This document shows, in pieces, positions 48,701 through 61,137 of a DNA stretch of 64,000 nucleotides. The notes under the pieces were generated by a model that was not told where the DNA came from, made no database searches, and saw only the letters and a list, made by a program, of their open reading frames with translations. This stretch comes from Allolobophora icterica. Lineage: Eukaryota; Annelida; Clitellata; Crassiclitellata; Lumbricidae. Within the stretch, counting starts at the first letter, position 1; every line of letters begins with the position of its first letter. Where the stretch lies: NCBI GenBank assembly GCA_963556255.1, contig OY744607.1, forward strand, positions 737,001-801,000. The letters are read 5' to 3'. The translations under genes and the position numbers were made by a program.

Positions 48701-49517
48701 TTCTTCAGCTTCTGGAGAACTGTTAGTCCCGTGCTCCCATACAGCGATTTGCACACATCCATCCTTCTCGTGCATTGGACCATCTTCATGGAACATTCTC
48801 CCACTCGAAATTAGAACTTTACCACCACAAACTGCTCAGAAAGGATCGTTTTAGATCAGCTAGATAGACATGCAACACTGTCTGTTTAAGGTTCTTAAAA
48901 TGAGCTATTTAAGTGTTCACATACATACAAACATGTACAATACATGGAGTCTTACCTCGACTGACTGCATCAAGGGCCACTCCACTTCCAGTGGCGCCTC
49001 CACCGATCACGAGGACATCAAACTCCTTATCCTGGAGAGCCAGGATCTGTTGACATCGCGTTGGCAGTGGTCCCTGTGACAACTTCAGCTGATTCTCAAC
49101 CGCCATCACAGGCGACTGCTTGTGCTGCCAACACATCAAACACACAATCAGACGCCACAACACAAAACACGCTTAGTTTGCCTTCTATTCCAATGCATCC
49201 CTAGATTCACTTGCATCAAAACTCAACTCTGTGCATCCAAACTCGACTCTTTACCTGATAGTTACAAGAAGGCTTACATCCAAATTGATTGCAGAACAAG
49301 ATAAATATTCACTGGCCAATTTTATTTGGTCAGAAAGCTGTTAAGACATGCAAATCGAGGTTTTGGTGTAAACCGAGACCAAGAAAGCCATCACAAAGCG
49401 TCCGTGTCTTACCTTCTGCAGTTTGAGGTTCGGTAGAGCCCAGAAGCCGATGCATGTTCCACCAGCAATGACTGTCGTCACAATCGCAGCCTTCTTAAAA
49501 GCGCCACGAAACCTCAT
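39760..49517 (-). CDS. GPD2: Glycerol-3-phosphate dehydrogenase, mitochondrial FAD-linked (15 coding exons, 722 aa)
   Basis: It oxidises glycerol 3-phosphate to dihydroxyacetone phosphate at the inner mitochondrial membrane and passes electrons to ubiquinone. Exons in order: 49517-49413, 49124-48956, 48479-48257, 47840-47677, 47247-47086, 46354-46210, 45728-45643, 44941-44834, 44427-44293, 43637-43459, 42751-42620, 41833-41675, 41296-41111, 40509-40411, 39876-39760. They total 2169 nt, in frame, ending TAG. An in-frame TAG lies five codons before the ATG. Residues 10-28 are a hydrophobic N-terminal segment. FAD binding: VLVIGGGATGSG (GGGATG at 76-81). FAD-dependent core: SGTSSRSTKLIHGGVRYLQ, then WWQLPYYYVG, GPYTDF and GKWTTYR. 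EF-hand loops: DTDNKGYITITD (634-645) and DLNKNAQVDLGE (670-681). The second has Ala in place of the usual Gly at loop position 6. Intron 6 is GC-AG. Human GPD2 is 727 aa. Confidence 0.97.
40240..40291 (+). repeat. LINE/SINE tail motif plus (CA)n in GPD2 intron 14
   Basis: aaaggtgctatataaatgct is followed by (CA)n to 40291. It is the same 3' end as the CR1-like LINE, here with a dinucleotide tail. Confidence 0.65.
42340..42598 (-). mobile_element. tRNA-derived SINE, Asp(GTC)-like head (GPD2 intron 11)
   Basis: On the minus strand it starts gcgcgatggtctggtggtta, followed by ctggactgtcaact, gggttcagatcccc, then the shared body (gaaatgaagtcgctaacac). Same orientation as GPD2. The head begins about 21 nt after the exon 11 donor. 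Confidence 0.87.
44571..44775 (+). mobile_element. tRNA-derived SINE, Thr(TGT)-like head (GPD2 intron 8)
   Basis: ggccgattggttagaatgct, an anticodon-like cttgtaa loop and B box gggttcgatcctcc, then core gaccttgagcaagtccttca and an AAT-rich tail. Antisense to GPD2. Close relative of the copy at 13.8 kb. Confidence 0.85.
45850..45962 (-). mobile_element. SINE body fragment, Asp-type family (GPD2 intron 6)
   Basis: Contains the minus-strand gaaaatgaagtcgctag block and the ggaactggccaaccgcc region of the family. The tRNA-like head is missing. Confidence 0.65.
48640..48910 (+). mobile_element. CR1-like LINE C-terminal fragment (GPD2 intron 2)
   Basis: An open frame at 48672-48854 reads PGRRTLHSSASGELLVP, then IGPSSWNILPLEIRT. 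This matches the usual CR1-clade end of ORF2 (RSxxS...VP, then WNxLPxxLR). It lies antisense to GPD2. The sequence aaaatgagctatttaagtgt after it is a decayed tail motif. Confidence 0.7.
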
Positions 49518-49529
49518 TCTTATTCTTTC

Positions 49530-52336
<2,807 letters not shown>

Positions 52337-53500
52337 AAGTATATTCTTTAAACTTAATGAACGCTAGCAACAGCATAGCGCTTTACATACAAAATTACAT
52401 AGAGAGGAAAGAAAATAGAACAGTGAAGTAATAATAACGTTAGATTAAAAATGAAATAATAGCAACAGTGCCTAGCTGTACAGCATTCTACCCAGGTAAC
52501 CTCGTCGGGTAAGAGAGTCAAATCTAGGGAGAACCAGATTATCTGAACGCGGGCGGAAATCATACCCGGTCTTTAGAACGGAAGGTAGGTCATGGAGAAG
52601 GTGACTAGGGTTTTTAAGAATGCTACTAAATGTTATAAATAATATTTATAATATTATTTATATTATAAGTTGTATTGTATTGGATAGATCACGATCAGCT
52701 TTTTTAGCCCAACTGTAGCAGAAGATGACGCTTCTATCTGTTCGCGCTGTCTGTTATATTTATCTACGGGTTACACAATATTAACTTCGCCCCTTCATTA
52801 TATAAATTATATAGAATATATGAATATATATATATACATATATATATATACGCAAAGAATGTAGACGTCTGTGACTTCATGGGAACCAGCTTTGGGCGCT
52901 GCAGAAATCTTAATCGTAATCGTAATCTCCAAACTTCTAAAGCGCCACTCGAAGGCCAAGCACACGAGCCCTACGTCAAATTAGAAGGGGTTCCAGAGAG
53001 TAGCCTAGTCTAAAGGAGAGCCGAGTCCGGTTTCCAGAGGGCCAGATCAATAGAGGGGGCAGAGCAGCTGTTAAGGCGGGTGTCGTTTAGAGCAAAAAGA
53101 ATTAAAAAAACAGATAGGCCCTAATCAGCCTGATGAATCAGTGTACGTAGGATTAGGGCCACTTGAAAAGGTGAGACTTCAGTTTTCAGTGGAAATCCCG
53201 GGGCGTGATAGATAGAGGAACATGAGGAGGAGGATGGAGGACGGAGGACGGGTTGCAATGATGATGGAGGAACCGAGAAATTGCGGAATGAATTCAGAGG
53301 GGAGATCGTTCCAGAGGCATGGTGCTGTGTTGGATGTGGCTCGGTTGGAGTCTTGGATAACTGAAGATGAGTATTGTGACCGGAAAAGACATGTAGGGTG
53401 ATCGGTGAAGCAGGTTGCCTGGATGTTGAAAAGATCACAGAGATACTTGGGCTGGGCATATTGTAGGGAGTTGTAGGTTATGATGTTACAATTATAATTA
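52337..53500. other. Old repeat-derived sequence, probably LINE 3' UTR type
   Basis: No gene. 53160-53345 contains blocks such as tgagacttcagttttcagtg and gaggggagatcgttccagag, typical of a widespread LINE/SINE 3' region in animals. Short AT arrays lie at 52827-52850 and (AT)n at about 53505-53550. The minus-strand frame over 53121-53459 is not judged real. Confidence 0.35.
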
Positions 53501-53501
53501 C

Positions 53502-53552
<51 letters not shown>

Positions 53553-53959
53553 TCTATAAATAAGATCAAGTGACATATAGCACTATCACGATGTTGAACC
53601 GGTTGGGTATCTAATAGTATGAGGTTTATTGAGGCTGTTAGGCGTAAGTGGGGGCAAGGTAGATATTGGCTTCAGATAAATATATATATTTCAATGAATT
53701 CATTGGGTGGGATCCTTCCTCCCTCCCCGCTGTCAGGTTGAGTCAAATTGTTTTTCATTTCATATTGTGTTTTCATTGCCAATCATTTTATTTTAGTAGA
53801 TACAGGTAGACTACAACAAGTAAAATGTAACTATACAAAGTGCACCTTTAACAGAATAATATATAATGCTACTTCTTCACAGAAAGGGAACTTTCTTTGT
53901 TTTCTGTGCTGCAAATTATTTTATTAATTAACTGACAAAAGAGAAGATCCCTCCCCAAC

Positions 53960-55239
53960 TAGTCCCCGGAGTCAGTCGCTAAGGAGTTAGCGACTGACTT
54001 GACGAGTTAGCGACTGACCTAGCGACTCAGTCGACCAAGTCGCATGCTTATCGACTGACTAAGTCGCTTAGACTTATCGACTGACTTAGCGACTTGTTAT
54101 CGACTTCTCATGTAATCAGGTGTGTCTTTTGGACATACCTGATTATCTAACAATAAAATGCATTTTATCGCATACTGTACTGAGCGTGCCATCATTCCCG
54201 TGGGCATTAGATGGAACCCATATGAGCTCTGTATGGGTCCAATAAGGGAATATGGGCTCCGCTCCATGTGGACATGCTGACAGGGGACAGAACGATGACC
54301 GTGAAATTAATGTCAATGTGAATTCGTGAAATTGAACGCTTGATAAATCGAATGAAGCATGGAGAACTTTTAGCAGTAGGTACCCGATCTTACGGCCAAC
54401 CAGTTGGCCGAAACTGCTGAAGCGTGGCTCTTTCAGGCAGTAACAGAGAACGAGAATCATGTACTCCGGCACTAATTATTCCCAGTGTAAGAATTGTAGA
54501 AAAAAGACTGGGAGTTAGACTTTGATCCATGTGGAGTTGAACATTTTGTTCGTATTTTGCAAACTGATGTCAGCGAAATTTGAAAGCAGCTGATTTCAAC
54601 GCTAGCAGCTTTGCAAGTCAACTCGAATCAAAATCAATTCCTCTGTTGAGAAATTTCAAAAATGTATACATGTACACCATGGAAATTTCTCCACTTTGTA
54701 AAAGATTCACAATCAAATAATGCTAAATCACACCAGCACAACTGAGGGGTTGGAAACGACCCCTGAGGTGTGCAATGAAGACTTAACTGTGGGGATCATA
54801 AGAAAGACTAGGGGTTGAACCCCCAACCCCGACAATTCTCACCCTGCTTATTCTCCCCTCTTCGTAATCATCAACACCATCTTTGTAATAGAATACATAA
54901 ATTCACGTTACCAAAAAGACAACAACAGCTATATCCTCCATATTCTGTATAAGAACTCTTACTAATAGAGCAAACTCTTTCTCTTATAATGTGCCAAGTT
55001 GCGGCATAGGCCTAATAGCTTGTTTTCCTCAACAAACGATTATTATATTGTATTGTATTGTAAGTGTTGCTCATGTCCTGCTGCTGATGTCTTCGTCAAA
55101 TCGAAATTCGGAAACCGCGATTAAAACAACAAGCAAAATATTAAGTCAACGAAGTCGCTAGCAGTCGATAGCTTAGCGACTGGTTTCGACTTGAGGGCTT
55201 AGCGGCGGCGGCGGCGGATGGCGGCGGCGCCGGGGACTA
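53960..55239. mobile_element. hAT-like element with AGTCGCTAA subterminal repeats (1280 bp)
   Basis: Termini TAGTCCCCGG and CCGGGGACTA. Flanking octamers tccccaac (53952-53959) and cccccaac (55240-55247) differ by one transition. Many copies of ttagcgactgac / agtcgctaa lie in the first 150 bp, and again near 55145-55200 beside a gcggcggcgg block. A short read PWALDGTHM near 54200 hints at a decayed transposase but is too weak to name. Superfamily is inferred from TSD length and end structure. Confidence 0.7.
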
Positions 55240-55247
55240 CCCCCAAC

Positions 55248-55281
55248 CAGAGCTATCTATTACCGATAATAGATAGCTCTG
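55248..55281. mobile_element. Ultra-short palindromic hAT-like insertion (34 bp)
   Basis: The arm CAGAGCTATCTATTA and its exact reverse complement flank a 4-nt loop (CCGA). The palindrome is bounded by the perfect 8-bp repeat cccccaac (55240-55247 and 55282-55289). Nothing but the inverted repeats remains. The left duplication is shared with the 1280-bp element next to it. Confidence 0.75.
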
Positions 55282-55545
55282 CCCCCAACTAGCGGGCCCT
55301 GTGCGACCGCACGGTTCACACAACCCTAATATAAGACCGGCACTGAAAATAGATATTTTCGGAGTCTATAGGAAGCAAAGTTTATTATTTGACTATTGCA
55401 GCGCGGTACATTGCGAGGCACAAAGGTTAAGAGCCTCGTTCGCGTTTTAAGTGACTGCAGGGTTCAAAATTATAGAATTCGCCTTCTATAGCATTGCTAC
55501 GCCTTAACGTGTCCGTTCTTTAATCCCCAACAGCAACGTCATATG

Positions 55546-56425
55546 CAGTCTTGTTGTCCTCGAGACCAAGGTCTTGGTCTCGAGTGCACTCGAGTTCGTT
55601 TTTAAAAGTCTTGGTCTTGGTCTTGGTCTTGAGGTTCAAGGTCTTGGTCTTGGTCTTGGTCTTGAGGTTCAAGGTCTTGGTCTTGGTCTTGAGGTTCAAA
55701 GTCTTGGTCTTGGTCTCGCAAGACCAAGACCAAGACCGGCTGTCAATATGAACAGTCATTTAACAGAACAAGAATTCTGTATCAAGCCTGCTTGCATCAT
55801 ATACGACCAATATCTATGGATGGATACAAGTTTTGTTGGTCAGGAAAACCCATTGGCAGCAGCAACAGTTATTCTGTATCAGACGGTATGATAAACCATG
55901 GGAAGATTTCAAAAGGACTCACTATCTGTACATTTACATCCAGTGCTTGAAAAGCTTCTTTGTGTGTGTCAGCGACTTCAGCACCTGTCGAACGTATTTT
56001 TTCACATGGCGGAATTTTTATGAGGCCCACCCTGTACGTCTTGGTCAGAAAATTCTGAGCGAATGGGTTTTTATAAAATACAAAAGGCATTTGGAATAAT
56101 AGTTTGCATGAAGGACTTTTGAATACAAATTCGGATTTCTCTGCAGTTTGCATTTAAAGTTAATTTGCTTGAATAAAATAAAAGACTCATGTTTTCATTA
56201 AAATAGCGAATATTCCGACTTTACAATTTTAGAAGTCTTGACCTGATTGCGATTTTTTGGGTCTTGGTCTTGGTCTTGGTCTTGAGGTTCAAGGTCTTGG
56301 TCTTGGTCTTGGTCTCGAGGTTCAAAGTCTTGGTCTTGGTCTTGGTCTTGAGGTTCAAGGTCTTGGTCTTGGTCTTGAGGTTCAAGGTCTTGGTCTTGAG
56401 GTTTAAGGTCTTGACAACAAGACTG
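55546..56425 (+). mobile_element. hAT-type element with hATC remnant, copy C (880 bp)
   Basis: Termini CAGTCTTGTTGTC / GACAACAAGACTG. Perfect 8-bp duplication gtcatatg at 55538-55545 and 56426-56433. Same organisation as copy B and clearly alignable throughout, differing in the number of ggtcttg units. The hATC remnant (about 55930-56100) reads ATSAPVERIFSHGGIFMRP, then after a one-base frameshift RLGQKILSEWVFIKYKRHL and a stop. Confidence 0.94.
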
Positions 56426-56433
56426 GTCATATG

Positions 56434-57094
56434 CATACATGTTGCTGTCGGAGTACCTGTCTAAACCTAGGGCCTACTATCGGCTAGTCACGTAGTCTTC
56501 CTGCCATGCACGTGCGTTGGATCCACATGCATTGGCCCTATATGCTTACATAATGTACATGTAGCCAGCACAACAAGTCAACAACACACTCTTTCTCAAA
56601 CTGTCAAACTGTAGGCCCTACTTGAACTGGTTAGTAACTTCAGATATGAGAATACAATCGTCTGTGAGCTAATCTCTCAAAAATTCATACTACACAATGC
56701 ACACTTTAGACAAGTCAACTAACTGCGCACTTGACGTGTCAGCTGCGCACTTTGTGTCAGAAAACACAATACTTTAAGCACTGCTGACGATCAAGCAGTT
56801 GCTGACTGATCGGCATCGATGTACCCAATGAACTGGTTATGGATTTGTCCGAAATATCCTGGATTTCAATCTCCAGAGGATTAGGCCTACAGTTCGTACT
56901 ACGGTTTCGCGTATAGATCAACCACATATTGACTGTTGCCAAGTATATAACCTACATCATGACAACAACGCTTTATTAAATTAATCAGATTGGATTATAT
57001 AAATGCTCCTTATAATTTTTCTAAAATACACAGAATATAATATGATTATAAATATGATATAATAATATAGATGCCTAAACGCTACATGAATGCT
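56434..57094. other. Non-coding spacer
   Basis: No gene or clear repeat is recognised. taggccta-type motifs are frequent, as elsewhere in the window. Confidence 0.4.
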
Positions 57095-57570
57095 CTGAGT
57101 GAGTGAGTGAGTGAGTGAGTGAGTGAGTGAGTGAGTGAGTGAGTGAGTGAGTGAGTGAGTGAGTGAGTGAGTGAGTGAGTGAGTGAGTGAGTGAGTGAGT
57201 GAGTGAGTCAGTCAGTCAGTCAGTCAGTCAGTCAGTCAGTCAGTCAGACAGTCAGTCAGTCAATCAGTGAGTCAGTGATTCAGTGAGTCAGTGAGTCAGT
57301 GAGTGAGTCAATCAGTCAGTCAGTCAGTGAGTGAGTGAGTGAGTGAGTCAGTGAGTGAGTCAGTGAGTGAGTCAGTGAGTCAGTGATTCAGTGAGTCAGT
57401 GAGTCAGTGAGTCAGTGAGTGAGTCAATCAGTCAGTCAGTCAGTCAGTCAGTCAGTCAGTCAGTCAGTCAGTCAGTCAGTCAGTCAGTCAGTCAGTCAGT
57501 CAGTGAGTCAGTGAGCGACTCAGTGAGTCAGTGAGTCAGTGAGCGACTCAGTGAGTGAATCAGTGAATGC
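57095..57570. repeat. Compound (GAGT)n / (CAGT)n array
   Basis: About 475 bp: pure GAGT, then CAGT, then mixed blocks with a higher-order pattern of gagtcagtgagtcagtgatt. The GAGT-to-CAGT switch occurs near 57208. Confidence 0.92.
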
Positions 57571-57720
57571 TATATATACTCTCCGATTTAGTTCAAAACA
57601 ACTATATATTATGGTTAAAAGCGCTGAACATTAATTGGCGATGAAAGAGATTTTTGCAAAAACAGTCCTAGAGTTCAAAACCAGGTCACAATCCAAATCA
57701 ATTCTATTCAGCTCATGATA

Positions 57721-58320
57721 AAATTAACCTACATCGCTCGTACAAATCGATATCTATAGGCTATCATCAAACGCAACCAACCCTCACTTTCTGACAACCC
57801 TTCAATCACAGGAGTTAAACGGTCAACATCAATCAAGATTCTCGGAGTCACCATCGGAGAAAAATTAACAGTCACTGAGCACATCAATCAACTGATAAAA
57901 AGTGGAACCTCCTCCTTTTTTGCACTAAGAACTATCAAAAATCATGGAGCATCTCAAGACTCACTACATCTCATCACTAATGCAACAATCGTATCTAGAA
58001 CCTTATATGCCTCTCCAGCCTGGTGGGGCCTTATAAGTGGCAAGGATAAATTGCGCCTTGAACAATTCCTGAACAAACTCAAACGATTTGGATATGTTCA
58101 AGCTATCTCTCCCTCCATAGCTGAGCTTGTGCTCAAAGCCGAAATGGCCTTATTTAAAGCAGCTTTACTCAATGAAAATCACTCAATTAGATGTTTATTC
58201 CCAACCAACCATATTACTCCTTACTCCCTAAGAAATCGTCCTCACAATTTTAATCTACCAGATAAAGACTCTCGAAACTTCATATCTAGAATGTTATTTT
58301 CTAACTCTTACTAAGCTATT
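57721..58320 (+). mobile_element. Degenerate LINE, RT C-terminal region
   Basis: The frame contains TSIKILGVTIGEKLTVTEHI (post-RT 'LGV' motif), then LYASPAWWGLIS, DKLRLEQFLNKLKRFGY and the C-terminal LRNRPHNFNLPDKDSRNFI to TAA at 58312-58314. An in-frame TAG lies at 57757. The RT catalytic core is absent. An A-rich tail (attaaacgaatataaac) follows. It is a different family from the LINEs at 2-4.6 and 10 kb. Confidence 0.8.
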
Positions 58321-58481
58321 ATTAACAATTAACAATTTTAATTCACTTCCTTGTACACCTACAGCGTTATGTCTGTTGTTTCATTAAACGAATATAAACA
58401 AACATAAACAACACAACCGATTTACTGGCGTTTTACAGAGTGAAAATAAATAAAAGAAACATTGATTCCTCATTATACCTA

Positions 58482-58632
58482 TGTCCTTCCTTCCTTCCTT
58501 CCTTCCTTCCTTCCTTCCTTCCTTCCTTCCTTCCTTCCTTCCTTCCTTCCTTCCTTCCTTCCTTCCTTCCTTCCTTCCTTCCTTCCTTCCTTCCTTCCTT
58601 CCTTCCTTCCTTCCTTCCTTCCTTCCTTCCAT
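58482..58632. repeat. (CTTC)n microsatellite
   Basis: About 37 uninterrupted TTCC units. Confidence 0.96.
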
Positions 58633-58985
58633 CCATGTGTCTGCAGCTCGTTATAGTATGATCAGCGCAACTCCTGTTAAGTTGTTGCGCACATGACATA
58701 AAGGCCATTTCGTGGATTCGATCGCAGTTCTGCATCATGGATCTGGTAAATAGAGTTCAGTGAAGCGTGCGATCAGGCGACGGCGTCGACCAATCTGCAC
58801 ACAGAAAGACCAAACATAAAAATCGCATCTAGACCGTGACTGAGTCATAGCCTAGGACGTTGGCCCAGATATGGTTCGATTTGATGTGCGAGATCGTTAT
58901 GGATGGATGAACTCATCAATAATCAACCAGGCCTACTTAGATCATCTGGCTCTGACCCAACCGTACTAGGCCTACTACTAGGCCT

Positions 58986-58986
<1 letters not shown>

Positions 58987-59048
<62 letters not shown>

Positions 59049-59165
59049 TCTAAAAGAAAAAAAGAAAAGAAAATTATAATTATAATTAGGACGGCCACTC
59101 CAGAGTCAACATCATTAATTAGTATCTCGCACCTGAGGGATTATATATACCTCGGGTAAAAAAAT

Positions 59166-59236
<71 letters not shown>

Positions 59237-59240
59237 TAAT
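58987..59240. repeat. Two (AAT)n arrays
   Basis: 58987-59047 and about 59165-59240, separated by non-repetitive sequence. Confidence 0.92.
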
Positions 59241-59936
59241 TAAATTATCCTTTTTATATTTTCTGTATTTCTGCATGTGTATAATTATGTAGGGCCTACT
59301 TTTGTCTGTCTGTCTGTATAGGCCTATATCATATATTATGTCTCTCTGCACTGGCGGTTATCTTGTTCGACAGGTGGGAGGGGACACAGGACACTTTTCG
59401 ACCGATCTGGTCAAAAACGCACGAAAAAATGTTTTGCCCTTTTTTGTGTTTCTTCAAAATTGGGGGGGGGGCAACTGTATACTGTTAAAGGTGGTGGTCT
59501 TGTTTCCTCCATCCCCGGGATCGCCGCCCATGTCTGTCTGTATGTATGTGTTTGTATGTAGATATGTCTGTGTGTCTGTCTGTGTGTCTGTCTGTCTGTA
59601 TTTATGTAAGTAAGTAAGTAATCTTTTCTTAGCACGAGATAAATACTCAAACTTTACAACAATACATACATTTGTAAAAAGGTGCACAACAGCACAATAT
59701 CAGTAGAACAAAGAAAACCATAGATGCAATACAATAATAGTTTCATGATGCCTGATTTATATACAGTTATACCTTTATCTAAAGCTGTGATCTGAAGAAC
59801 ACAAACTTGACTGAGTAAAGTTTATTCAGGTCTACAAGATGAAAGCAGATTAGATCTTGGAAGAAGCATTAGCCTAAGACTAGCATTATTCAAATCTTTA
59901 TATTTCTACAGTGAGCAAATGATGAAGGATTTCTTA
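59241..59936. other. Non-coding spacer with decayed transposon-like sequence
   Basis: 59385-59530 ends in ccgggatcgccgcccatg, resembling the right end of CATGGGC-type hAT MITEs such as the one at 26005. No matching left end was found. A taagtaagtaatcttttct block at about 59605 looks like a minus-strand LINE tail. Confidence 0.35.
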
Positions 59937-59974
59937 TGTATGTATGTATGTATGTATGTATGTATGTATGTATG

Positions 59975-60005
<31 letters not shown>

Positions 60006-60067
60006 GTATGTATGTTTGTATGTATATGTATGTATAAATGTATGTATGTTTTTATTTATTTATTTAT
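59937..60067. repeat. (TATG)n and (ATTT)n microsatellites
   Basis: About 17 clean TATG units, then degenerate copies and a short TTTA block leading into the SINE tail. Confidence 0.9.
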
Positions 60068-60294
60068 TCCGGATATTTCTATAGCGCCTCTCGAAGTCAA
60101 CTACTACTCAGAGCCTCAGAGGCGCTCCCGACTACAGCATTTGATACTGTGCCAGAATTTTCACGCCGAAGCGCCACGAGCAATTGCGAGTGAAGGACTT
60201 GCCCAAGGTCCGTACGCAGCGGCCAGAGTGGGATTCGAACCTGCAACCCTCCGGTCACAAGGCGTCGAACTTACCACTGAGCCACCACGCCCGT
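60068..60294 (-). mobile_element. tRNA-derived SINE with a CR1-like 3' end
   Basis: Minus strand: gggcgtggtggctcagtggt (A box), an anticodon-like cttgtga loop, B box aggttcgaatcccac. The core ggaccttgggcaagtccttc follows. The 3' end cgagaggcgctatagaaat closely matches the CR1-like LINE end ctcgaagggcgctatataaat. Confidence 0.87.
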
Positions 60295-60527
60295 ATGTAT
60301 GTATGTATCTATGTATATATGTATGTAAATATGTATGTATTATGTATGTAAGTATGTATGTTTGTATGTATGTATGTATGTATGTATGTATGTATGTATG
60401 TATGCATGCATGCATGCATGTATGTATGTATGTATGTATGTATGTATGTATGTATGTATGTATGTATGTATGTATGTATGTATGTATGTATGTATGTATG
60501 TATGTATGCATTCATGCATGTATGTAG
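60295..60527. repeat. (TATG)n microsatellite with a (CATG)n patch
   Basis: About 50 units. A short tgcatgcatgcatgcatg patch lies near 60403-60420. The long CMYVCMYV frames are translations of the repeat. Confidence 0.95.
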
Positions 60528-60539
60528 GCCTATGTATGT

Positions 60540-61070
60540 TCCTATGACACCTACTATAGCATGGTGCCTACCACACAATTAAAATGGCTCCACAGCAGAG
60601 TAGACCCTTTTACCATGACTAACCACGTTTTGTTGATCCTACATTGGACCCAAAGCTTCCACTCCATTGCCACCAGTGACACCAACGTGGGTTCGATAGG
60701 GGCCAAATTAAAGTGGCTGCCTGAGGAGGTAACTTTACTCTGCCTGCCTGCCTGCCTGCCCTCGGCCTATCGATTTTCTTTTGACTGAGCGCTTGTGAAT
60801 AAGCTGGTGTCCGCCACTCCGCTTTTTGGACGCTGTTGAAATCTCGAAATTACGATTTACTCGATATATAGGTCAATTCCTAATTAGGAATCTATAATTA
60901 ATATTGTAATAAAGATAGGCTAATCTGATTGTCACTAGCCACCTTCCCGTATCTATTTGATAAACCCCATATGTGTAATAATCTATTATCTAGTTGTTAT
61001 TGTGTCCTTGAAGATAAGATTCCGGTTAACAGTTCGTCCTATTTTAGTCCCGCGCACCGTGAGCCCACTG
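60540..61070. other. Non-coding spacer
   Basis: No gene seen. The tail-like sequence gagcgcttgtgaataagctg near 60787 is similar to one at about 30716 (gagcgtgactgagtgcctgtgaataagctgg region), so an unclassified dispersed repeat is likely. Confidence 0.35.
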
Positions 61071-61078
61071 GCCTAAAC

Positions 61079-61129
61079 CATAGCCATCTATATCGGTCAT
61101 AGCCATCTATACCGATATAGATGGCTCTG
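61079..61129. mobile_element. Ultra-short palindromic hAT-like insertion (51 bp)
   Basis: Left arm CATAGCCATCTATATCGGT pairs with the right arm over 19 bp with one mismatch. The 13-bp centre repeats the first 13 nt of the left arm. Perfect 8-bp flanking repeat gcctaaac (61071-61078 and 61130-61137). The right end reads CAGAGCCATCTAT inward, nearly the same as the 34-bp insertion at 55248. Confidence 0.75.
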
Positions 61130-61137
61130 GCCTAAAC

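Noticed and set aside
53121..53459. A 112-aa Pro/Ser-rich protein on the minus strand
   Set aside because: The region resembles a dispersed LINE/SINE 3' repeat, and the frame has low-complexity composition with no recognised domain.
54143..54472. A transposase gene inside the 1280-bp element
   Set aside because: The minus-strand frame has no recognisable motif. The PWALDGTHM read on the plus strand is too short and is followed by stops.
58384..58738. KEGR and LPSF repeat proteins
   Set aside because: Translation of the pure (CTTC)n array on either strand.
60012..60582. Cys-Met-Tyr-Val and His-Thr-Tyr-Ile repeat proteins
   Set aside because: Translation of the (TATG)n array and the intervening SINE; no independent coding signal.
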